In this document: positions 5,651 to 9,940 of the stretch, piece after piece | How positions within the stretch are numbered: position 1 is the stretch's first letter | How the letters are laid out: every line of letters begins with the position of its first letter | NCBI GenBank assembly: GCA_018897395.1 | Contig: JAHIKV010000070.1 | Coordinates: forward strand, 1 to 9,940 | DNA length: 9,940 nt | Reading direction: 5' to 3' | DNA from: Planctomycetota bacterium | Lineage (GTDB): Bacteria > Planctomycetota > Planctomycetia > Pirellulales > Thermoguttaceae | Translations under genes and position numbers: made by a program | Notes under the pieces: model-generated | Seen by the model: only the letters and a program-made list of their open reading frames with translations | Database searches by the model: none | Told to the model about the DNA's origin: nothing

Positions 5651-6176
5651 CCAACCGCTCGGCAATCGCCTGAAAAATCGTCTCCGGCTCGGCCATTCGG
5701 CCTGGGCCGCTCATGCCGCAACTGAGACGGCCTTCCTCGGGGTCGATCAGAATTATGCCGTCCTCGCGTAGTCGGGCCACGTTGCGCCGGACCGCCGGCT
5801 TCTCCCACATCATGCTGTTCATCGCCGGGGCCATCAGCACCGGACCGTCGAAAGAGAGCAGGAGCGTGCTCAGCAGGTCGTCGGCCAATCCGCAGGCGGC
5901 TTTGGCCAGGATGTTCGCCGTGGCCGGGGCAACGCAGAGCAACTCGGCCTTCGCGGCGAGTTCGATGTGCGGATGGGCGCCGCGGCCGAATACGCGGGTC
6001 AATACCGGCCGACCGCTGAGGGCCTCGAACGTCTTGGGTCCGACCAGCCGCGTGGCCGCGCGGGTCATGACGACCGTCACGCCCGCCCCGGCCCGCACGA
6101 GTCGGCTCACCAAGCCGGCGGTCTTGTAGGCGGCGATTCCGCCGGAGACGCCGATCAGTATTTCGCGTCCGGTCAT
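5631..6176 (-). CDS. coaC: Phosphopantothenoylcysteine decarboxylase (CoaC flavoprotein)
   Basis: This 181-residue flavoprotein decarboxylates phosphopantothenoylcysteine to phosphopantetheine in coenzyme A synthesis. Motifs visible are GVSGGIAAYK (9-18), the active-site histidine region HPHIELA (68-74, His70) and APATANILAKAACGLADDLL (83-102), together with PAMN (117-120) and the cysteine loop GRLSCGMSGPGRM (149-161, Cys153). These are the FMN-binding and catalytic elements of the HFCD family. The ATG overlaps the rpoZ stop by four bases (ATGA), so translation is probably coupled. The last five codons and the TAG stop lie in the heptamer repeat: residues VVASG are read from GTAGTGGCTAGTGGC. 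The neighbouring coaB encodes the other half of the pathway step pair. Confidence 0.94.
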   Translation of the reverse strand: MTGREILIGVSGGIAAYKTAGLVSRLVRAGAGVTVVMTRAATRLVGPKTFEALSGRPVLTRVFGRGAHPHIELAAKAELLCVAPATANILAKAACGLADDLLSTLLLSFDGPVLMAPAMNSMMWEKPAVRRNVARLREDGIILIDPEEGRLSCGMSGPGRMAEPETIFQAIAERLEVVASG

Positions 6177-6433
6177 AGATTGCGGAAGTCCATGTCCAGG
6201 GGGCCGGGATCTTGGACGCCCGCCGCCACTTGCACGTTCAATTCGGTGTCGAGGAAAATCTTGTCCTGCATGATCTCGTCGATGACGACCTGCATTTTGT
6301 TTTTGTTTTTGTCGTCGGCCAACGGCCGGGCGCCGGCGTTGAGCTGTACCAGGCGTTTTTGGATCAGCGTCGATAGCTTGAACCGCCCCCCGACCTTGTT
6401 AATGATCTCTTCTTCCCGCAGTTCTTCAATCAT
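6173..6433 (-). CDS. rpoZ: DNA-directed RNA polymerase omega subunit
   Basis: This 86-residue protein matches the omega subunit, which helps fold and hold the beta-prime subunit of RNA polymerase. The family core is visible as INKVGGRFKLSTLIQKRLVQ (11-30), followed by LNAGARPL (31-38). The C-terminal half, after a Lys/Asn-rich stretch (DKNKNK), is less conserved and ends in MDFRNL. Its start overlaps the gmk end by eight bases and its end overlaps the coaC start by four, so it sits inside a tightly packed operon. The order gmk-rpoZ-coaBC is well known in other bacteria and supports the call. Confidence 0.9.
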   Translation of the reverse strand: MIEELREEEIINKVGGRFKLSTLIQKRLVQLNAGARPLADDKNKNKMQVVIDEIMQDKIFLDTELNVQVAAGVQDPGPLDMDFRNL

Positions 6434-7016
6434 GTCGGCTCTTCTCCCATTCTTGTGTCAGAATTTCGCGGATATCGTGGACCGCCTGGTCCAGGCGGTC
6501 GTTGATGACTTGGTGTTTGTATCGGTCGGCCAAGACCAGTTCGCTATCGGCCCTGGCAAGCCGGCGTAGGACGGCCTCTTCGGTCTCGGTGCCGCGGCCG
6601 CGCAGCCGGCGTTGTAATTCCTCGCGCGAACTGGGCCGCACAAAAATCGTAATTGCGTCGGCAAACTTGCTTACGACCTCTTGAGCGCCCTGCACGTCAA
6701 TCTCTAAAACTACCCATTTTCCCGCGCTAAGGCCAGGGGTTACCTCCGACCAGAGAGTTCCGTACCAGTAGTTATAACTAAATACTTGGAAGCACTCGAC
6801 GAACTCACCCCTCTGCCGGCGTAGCTGAAACTCGTCGTCGGTCAAGAAGTGATAGTCCACCCCGTCGGTCTCGTCCGAGCGCGGCGGCCGGGTGGTGGCC
6901 GAAACGCAGCGGACCAACGGCACGCGGCACTCCCGATACACGCGCCGCATGACCGACGTCTTGCCGGCCCCCGAGGGACCTGAAACCACGATCATTTTTC
7001 CCTGCGACGCCGGCAC
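6426..7016 (-). CDS. gmk: Guanylate kinase
   Basis: This 196-residue enzyme uses ATP to convert GMP to GDP in the cytoplasm. The P-loop GPSGAGKTS is at 13-21, the GMP-binding segment SATTRPPR at 39-46 with DGVDYHF at 51-57, and EIDVQG at 105-110. The stretch before the conserved YGT (85-87), read here as FQVFSYNYWYGT, is about two residues longer than the usual form. The C-terminal lid has several arginines (RREELQRRL-type, about 131-142). The start is uncertain: the GTG at 7016 gives MPASQGKMIV and follows the yicC stop by three bases, while an ATG at 6995 preceded by GGGA would remove seven residues. It belongs to the yicC-gmk-rpoZ-coaC operon. Confidence 0.95.
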   Translation of the reverse strand: MPASQGKMIVVSGPSGAGKTSVMRRVYRECRVPLVRCVSATTRPPRSDETDGVDYHFLTDDEFQLRRQRGEFVECFQVFSYNYWYGTLWSEVTPGLSAGKWVVLEIDVQGAQEVVSKFADAITIFVRPSSREELQRRLRGRGTETEEAVLRRLARADSELVLADRYKHQVINDRLDQAVHDIREILTQEWEKSRHD

Positions 7017-7019
7017 GAT

Positions 7020-7910
7020 TTACTCTATGTTCTGGATCATTTCCCGGATTCGTTCCACCGCCGTTTTAATTTCGATGACCTCTTGGGCGATCTCCACGTC
7101 GTTGGCCTTCGACCCGATCGTGTTGGCTTCGCGGAACATCTCTTGAGTGAGGAAGTCGAGCTTCCGGCCGGAGCTTTCTGTCAACTCCATCGTAGAGCGA
7201 AACTGTTGCAGATGGCTCCGCAGCCGGACGATCTCCTCGGAGACGTCGCCGCGGTCGGCGAAGAGACTGACTTCCTTAATCAAGTCGGCCGGTTCGAGAG
7301 TTACCTGATACTCGGCCAACACCCGCTGGAGCCGTTCGTGGAGCCGGTTGCGATAGTCTTCGACGACCAACGGCGCCCGCTGCTGGACCCGGTCGAGACT
7401 CTCGACGGCCGTGCGGCAATTGGCCTCGAGGTCGGCGGCCATGGCGCGTCCTTCGTCGGCCCTCATGCGTCCGAGGTTTTCCAGCGCTTCCCGCAGCGTG
7501 GGTTCGATCAGCGGCCAATCGGCCGCGGCGCCGGAGGCCTTGTCAAAGGTGTCGTTTACAACTCCCGGCAGCGGCAAAAGGGCCTCCAGAGGCGGATCGC
7601 GGGTTTCCGTCTTTTTCCAGCCCTGCATCACCGAGCGAAGTTGCTTGTGGTATTGCTCCAGTACATCGACGTTGATCTTGTAATCTTCCGGCGATGGCCG
7701 GCGATCCACCCGGACGTTTACCTGGATCGTCCCGCGATGGACGGCCCGTCGCACCGCCGCCTCGACCAACGGCTCCAACGCGGCGTAGCCTTCGCTGGTG
7801 CGGACGGTCAGCTTGAGGAAACGGTTGTTGATCGCGCGTATTTCAATCGCCACCGAGAGGCCGTCCCGCCGGCAATGCGACTCTCCGAAACCGGTCATGC
7901 TCCGCAACAT
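7020..7910 (-). CDS. yicC: YicC/YloC family endoribonuclease
   Basis: This 296-residue protein has the two-part layout of the YicC family: the N-terminal domain beginning MLRSMTGFGE (about 1-155) and the C-terminal DUF1732 region (about 210-296). The latter contains EEIVRLRSHLQQF, the GRKLDFLTQEMFREANTIGS block and the terminal helix EIKTAVERIREMIQNIE. Members have been shown to be oligomeric endoribonucleases that act on RNA and small RNAs. The length equals the family norm of about 290. ATG 7910 gives the family's usual start and has no Shine-Dalgarno site; a repeat array starts at the next base. It is the first gene of the yicC-gmk-rpoZ-coaC group, so the operon promoter should lie beyond the repeats, roughly 8030-8090, but no clear hexamer pair is seen. 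Confidence 0.95.
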   Translation of the reverse strand: MLRSMTGFGESHCRRDGLSVAIEIRAINNRFLKLTVRTSEGYAALEPLVEAAVRRAVHRGTIQVNVRVDRRPSPEDYKINVDVLEQYHKQLRSVMQGWKKTETRDPPLEALLPLPGVVNDTFDKASGAAADWPLIEPTLREALENLGRMRADEGRAMAADLEANCRTAVESLDRVQQRAPLVVEDYRNRLHERLQRVLAEYQVTLEPADLIKEVSLFADRGDVSEEIVRLRSHLQQFRSTMELTESSGRKLDFLTQEMFREANTIGSKANDVEIAQEVIEIKTAVERIREMIQNIE

Positions 7911-7943
7911 AGGGATTAGGGATTAGGGATTGGGGATTAGGGG
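7911..7943. repeat. Heptamer array directly upstream of yicC
   Basis: Three AGGGATT units and one GGGGATT unit (7911-7938), plus a trailing AGGGG, begin at the base next to the yicC start codon. The plus strand has five G-runs three or four bases apart, enough for a G-quadruplex in the DNA strand that is the template for yicC. Confidence 0.9.
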
Positions 7944-7944
7944 C

Positions 7945-8031
7945 TGTAAAGCCGCGACCACTGGTCGCGGCGCGTAGAACTTCCGACACACTCCAAATCG
8001 CTCGTCCGCGACGACTGGTCGCGGCTTTACA
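7945..8031. repeat. Nested palindrome upstream of yicC
   Basis: The arms 7945-7970 and 8006-8031 are 26-base inverted copies with two differences and outer ends TGTAAAGCC / GGCTTTACA. Each arm folds alone: GCCGCGACC pairs with GGTCGCGGC across ACT on the left, and CCGCGAC pairs with GTCGCGG across GACTG on the right. It lies between secG and yicC, both on the minus strand, and may end secG transcripts. The bases from 8032 to 8091 hold no feature I can support. Confidence 0.85.
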
Positions 8032-8091
8032 TAATTGTCGCCACAAGCGCATGTACTTTCGATGGCTGCGAATAATTCAACGACGTTGCTA

Positions 8092-8120
8092 CTAATCCCT
8101 AATCCCCAATCCCTAATCCC
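8092..8120. repeat. Heptamer array abutting the secG stop codon
   Basis: Four CTAATCC/CCAATCC heptamers (8092-8119) end at the base before the secG stop codon (complement of 8121-8123). This array and the one at 7911 are inverted relative to each other and flank the nested palindrome, so the whole secG-yicC spacer is roughly symmetrical. Confidence 0.9.
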
Positions 8121-8474
8121 TTACGGAGCAGAGGGCGTCTGGCCGGCGGGTTGTTTTTCGTCGGTGGCCGGGGCCGAAACGCCCGGCTTCCGCTCCACCT
8201 CGCCACCCAGTTCTTGATCCAACGGCCCTCCTCCGCCGATGCCCAAAACCTTCACGGTGATAATGCACAGGATGATCCAGAAGCTGGCCACGCCGATCGT
8301 GATTTTGGTAAAAAGGTCGCCGGCCTTTGTGCCGAACGCGCTCTGGCCTCCCATGCCGCCGAAAGCCCCCGCCAAACCGCCACCCTTGCCGCGCTGGATC
8401 AGCACCAGCACGATCAAAAAAATCGCCGTGGTTAGCAGCAGGATCATCAACAAAGAGGTCGCGAAGGCATGCAT
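8121..8474 (-). CDS. secG: Preprotein translocase subunit SecG
   Basis: This 117-residue inner-membrane protein matches SecG, the small SecYEG partner that assists protein export. There are two hydrophobic segments (about 7-27 and 57-76), joined by the conserved cytoplasmic loop QRGKGGGLAGAFGG (27-40) and GQSAFGTKAGDLFTK (43-57). The tail after residue 85 is longer than in E. coli and rich in Pro, Ala and Gln, and ends PAGQTPSAP; it is probably disordered. ATG 8474 is preceded by GGAAAGAG at a workable distance. It follows tpiA on the same strand, a neighbourhood seen in many bacteria, but a nested palindrome lies between the two genes and may reduce read-through. Its stop codon abuts a heptamer array. 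Confidence 0.92.
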   Translation of the reverse strand: MHAFATSLLMILLLTTAIFLIVLVLIQRGKGGGLAGAFGGMGGQSAFGTKAGDLFTKITIGVASFWIILCIITVKVLGIGGGGPLDQELGGEVERKPGVSAPATDEKQPAGQTPSAP

Positions 8475-8492
8475 GTGTCTCTTTCCATTGTT

Positions 8493-8551
8493 GTAGGACG
8501 GATTTCCTGATCCGTCCTTGAAAACGGGACGGAGTTGGAAATCCGCCCTAC
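8493..8551. repeat. Nested palindrome between tpiA and secG
   Basis: The left arm (8493-8517, GTAGGACGGATTTCC start) and right arm (8526-8551, ending ATCCGCCCTAC) are inverted copies with a few differences. The left arm folds alone as GGACGGAT/ATCCGTCC. On the plus strand the right arm is followed, after seven bases, by a T-run. For tpiA, read on the minus strand, the first hairpin is followed only by GTTTTC, so termination would be partial. It ends 18 bases before the secG start codon. Confidence 0.85.
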
Positions 8552-8576
8552 GTGCTTTTTTGCAGTCCTAAAAAAA

Positions 8577-9332
8577 TCAACCGGCTTTTTCGGCGATGCC
8601 CAAGAACTGCTCGACTTTCAGGCTGGCCCCACCGACCAAGGCGCCGTCGATGTCGGGCCGACCGAGCAGCTCGGCGGCATTTTCCGGCTTGACGCTCCCC
8701 CCATACTGAATCCGCACCGAGCCGGCAATCGAGTCATTATATCTATCCTCGACGATCTTGCGAAGGGCTGAATGGACTTCCTCCGCCTGTTGGGGGGTAG
8801 CGACTTCGCCCGTCCCAATAGCCCAAACAGGCTCGTAAGCAATCACAATGCCGGTCATCTGCCGTGGGGAAAGTCCGGCCAGCGAGCCATTGATCTGGCG
8901 GCGGATGACCGTCATTGTCTGCCCCGCTTTGCGCTGGGCGAGCAACTCGCCGACGCAGATGATCGGCGTCAGTCCGGCAGCGAGAGCTGCATGGACCTTC
9001 TTGTTGACCTCTTCGTCGGTCTCGCCGAGGATGTGCCGCCGTTCGCTGTGGCCGAGGATGACGTAAGTGCAGCCGAGGTCGCGGAGCATCGCGGCGCTGA
9101 GTTCTCCGGTAAAGGCCCCGTCCGGCTGGTGATACATGTTTTGCGCCCCCAGTGCGATTTTCGAGCCGGCGATCGCCCGGCCGACGGCCTCCAGGTAACA
9201 GCTTGGCGGACAGACGGCCAGGTCCACGCCAACGAGCGAATCGGCCCCTTTCGCCACCCCCTCGGCCAGCGCCACGGCCGAGGCACGGTCCAAATTCATC
9301 TTCCAATTTCCGGCAACAAACGGTCGTCGCAT
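8577..9332 (-). CDS. tpiA: Triosephosphate isomerase
   Basis: This 251-residue cytoplasmic enzyme interconverts dihydroxyacetone phosphate and glyceraldehyde 3-phosphate in glycolysis. All catalytic features are visible: GNWKMN (8-13, Lys11), GHSERR (94-99, His95), the AYEPVWAIGTG loop (165-175, Glu167) and the phosphate-binding YGGSV (210-214) and GALVGGASL (230-238). Length and start match the family. ATG 9330-9332 is supported by AAGGAG eight bases upstream, one of the few clear Shine-Dalgarno sites here. A TTGACA-17-TAGAAG promoter lies beyond the repeat array, so the array would be part of the tpiA leader RNA. secG follows on the same strand. Together with pfkA this places two glycolysis genes in the window. 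Confidence 0.97.
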   Translation of the reverse strand: MRRPFVAGNWKMNLDRASAVALAEGVAKGADSLVGVDLAVCPPSCYLEAVGRAIAGSKIALGAQNMYHQPDGAFTGELSAAMLRDLGCTYVILGHSERRHILGETDEEVNKKVHAALAAGLTPIICVGELLAQRKAGQTMTVIRRQINGSLAGLSPRQMTGIVIAYEPVWAIGTGEVATPQQAEEVHSALRKIVEDRYNDSIAGSVRIQYGGSVKPENAAELLGRPDIDGALVGGASLKVEQFLGIAEKAG

Positions 9333-9340
9333 CCAAGGCG

Positions 9341-9346
9341 CTCCTT
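9341..9346 (-). promoter_or_regulatory. Ribosome binding site of tpiA
   Basis: The minus strand reads AAGGAG here, eight bases before the tpiA ATG. It is a strong match, in contrast to the coaB, pfkA, yicC and PAP2 starts, where repeats occupy this position. Confidence 0.8.
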
Positions 9347-9357
9347 GTAAATGTACT

Positions 9358-9458
9358 AGTGGTCAGTGGTCAGTGGTCAGTGGTCAGTGGTCAGTGCGAA
9401 ACCGCAAGCGGTTTTCCAATCCCCAATCCCTAATCCCTAATCCCCAATCCCCAATCCC
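9358..9458. repeat. Composite heptamer repeat array in the tpiA leader
   Basis: Five AGTGGTC heptamers (9358-9392) are followed by the 18-base core (9394-9411), a TTTT linker, and six CCAATCC/CTAATCC heptamers (9416-9457). The layout equals that at 2578-2690 and, inverted, at 5519-5643. In tpiA mRNA it would read as a G-rich run (GGGATTGGGGATT...), then a hairpin AAACCG-CUUG-CGGUUU, then ACTGACC repeats, ending 11 bases before the AAGGAG site. Confidence 0.95.
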
Positions 9459-9467
9459 TTTCTCTCC

Positions 9468-9496
9468 CTTCTACCCGAGGGTTATCGGGGTGTCAA
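9468..9496 (-). promoter_or_regulatory. Predicted sigma-70-type promoter of tpiA-secG
   Basis: The minus strand has a perfect -35 TTGACA (9496-9491), a 17-base spacer and a -10 TAGAAG (9473-9468, four of six consensus bases). Transcription would begin near 9460, just before the repeat array, giving a leader of about 130 bases. A seven-base inverted repeat (GAGGGTT 9477-9483, AACCCTC 9495-9501) covers the spacer and -35 edge and could be an operator. Confidence 0.55.
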
Positions 9497-9501
9497 CCCT
9501 C

Positions 9502-9768
9502 CGGCGGGGTGTGTCGCGGTGGGACTGACAACCATTTCCGCCGATCGGCTTTCAACTCTGTATGTCAAAATGGCAGTTTGCCAATCGCCGATGACCGCCG
9601 AATCACAACTCAAAACGAATCATTTTAGCGTAAAGCCTTCCCTTGCAATGCTTTATAACCCGCGAAAAACTCGCCCCCATCCGGCGGCACACCCTTTGCT
9701 CCCCTAACGTATCCTTGCAGAGGGTGCCAAGACCATAGTAGTACGACACACTTCAAGTTTCGAGTCGC
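9502..9768. other. Non-coding stretch right of the tpiA promoter
   Basis: No open frame here looks like a protein; the longest (9519-9707, plus) has no recognisable features. The base composition is more AT-rich in part (9540-9670) than in the flanking genes. I see no RNA gene or repeat. Confidence 0.5.
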
Positions 9769-9825
9769 GTAGGACGGATTTCCTAATCCGTCCACCAAGT
9801 GGGACGGATTAGGAAATCCGTCCTA
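9769..9825. repeat. Nested palindrome abutting the putative group II intron
   Basis: The left arm (9769-9793) starts GTAGGACGGATTTCC and the right arm (9802-9825) is its inverted copy, nearly perfect. Each arm is also a hairpin (GGACGGAT/ATCCGTCC with a six-base loop). The right arm stops at TCCTA, one base short of the expected CCTAC end, where GTGCG begins. It is the closest relative of the element at 8493-8551. Confidence 0.9.
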
Positions 9826-9940
9826 GTGCGCTTGTAAGTGTATCGAATCAGCAGGGTGGGAGTCCCTGTCGAAGTTGGGTCTGAACTTTGTAACCAATAG
9901 TAACTGCGTCCTCGTGAGAGGGGGTGGAGAGCAACTGGAG
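9826..9940 (+). mobile_element. Probable 5' end of a group II (IIC-like) intron, cut by the window edge
   Basis: The sequence begins with GTGCG, the group II intron 5' consensus. It continues with AGGGTGGGAGTCCC, very like the AGGGUGAGAGUCCC of domain I in bacterial IIC introns. Further domain I-like elements follow: AGTAACTGCGTCC and GGTGGAGAGCAACTGGAG. Class IIC introns are known to insert just after hairpin or terminator motifs, and this one starts directly at the end of a strong palindrome. The reverse transcriptase/maturase and domains V-VI would lie beyond 9940, so the call rests on 5' features only. Confidence 0.55.

Noticed and set aside
9358..9458. CRISPR array
   Set aside because: The units are contiguous heptamers without unique spacers, and no cas gene is present.
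9715..9731. Sigma-54-like promoter on the minus strand (TTGGCACCCTCTGCAAG)
   Set aside because: The GG and GC elements are eight bases apart instead of the required ten, and no gene follows at a suitable distance.

Overview
The window looks like a chromosomal segment of a GC-rich planctomycete, probably close to the Pirellulales. This is inference. It rests on the gene order, the split CoaC/CoaB genes, the frequent lack of Shine-Dalgarno sites, and the dense family of small intergenic repeats. Most genes are housekeeping genes on the minus strand.

Left part (1-1800): a truncated IS630-type transposase lies next to a tRNA-Ser(CGA) gene that has a clear intrinsic terminator. A gene-poor stretch follows, with a possible decayed csrA. 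Next come a small unrecognised gene and a Trm112-like gene, both on the plus strand, ending at a perfect 26-bp palindrome.

Middle (1787-4823): a PAP2-family membrane phosphatase and a bifunctional-nuclease (DUF151) protein are on the minus strand. A divergent plus-strand pair of small proteins (a toxin-like protein and a DUF2283 protein) follows, and then 6-phosphofructokinase on the minus strand.

Core operon (7910 down to 3834, minus strand): yicC, gmk, rpoZ, coaC, coaB and pfkA. The first four are tightly packed, with overlaps of 4-8 bp or a 3-bp gap. They link RNA turnover, GMP phosphorylation, the RNA polymerase omega subunit and coenzyme A synthesis, an arrangement known from many bacteria. 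CoaC and CoaB, often one fused CoaBC protein, are separate genes with an intergenic repeat exactly between them.

Right part (8121-9940): tpiA and secG are on the minus strand. They have a good predicted sigma-70-type promoter upstream of tpiA. Past about 300 bp with no gene, the window ends in a nested palindrome followed at once by what looks like the 5' end of a group II (IIC-like) intron.

The most unusual content is between genes, where there are two repeat families. (1) Heptanucleotide tandem arrays (AGTGGTC-type and CCAATCC/GGGATTA-type) are joined in three places by an identical 18-base core containing a CUUG-loop hairpin. These arrays fill several spacers from stop codon to start codon and even supply the last codons and stop of coaC. 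(2) Nested palindromes consist of two inverted copies of a unit that is itself a palindrome, mostly with GTAGG/CCTAC ends. No new protein system is evident.
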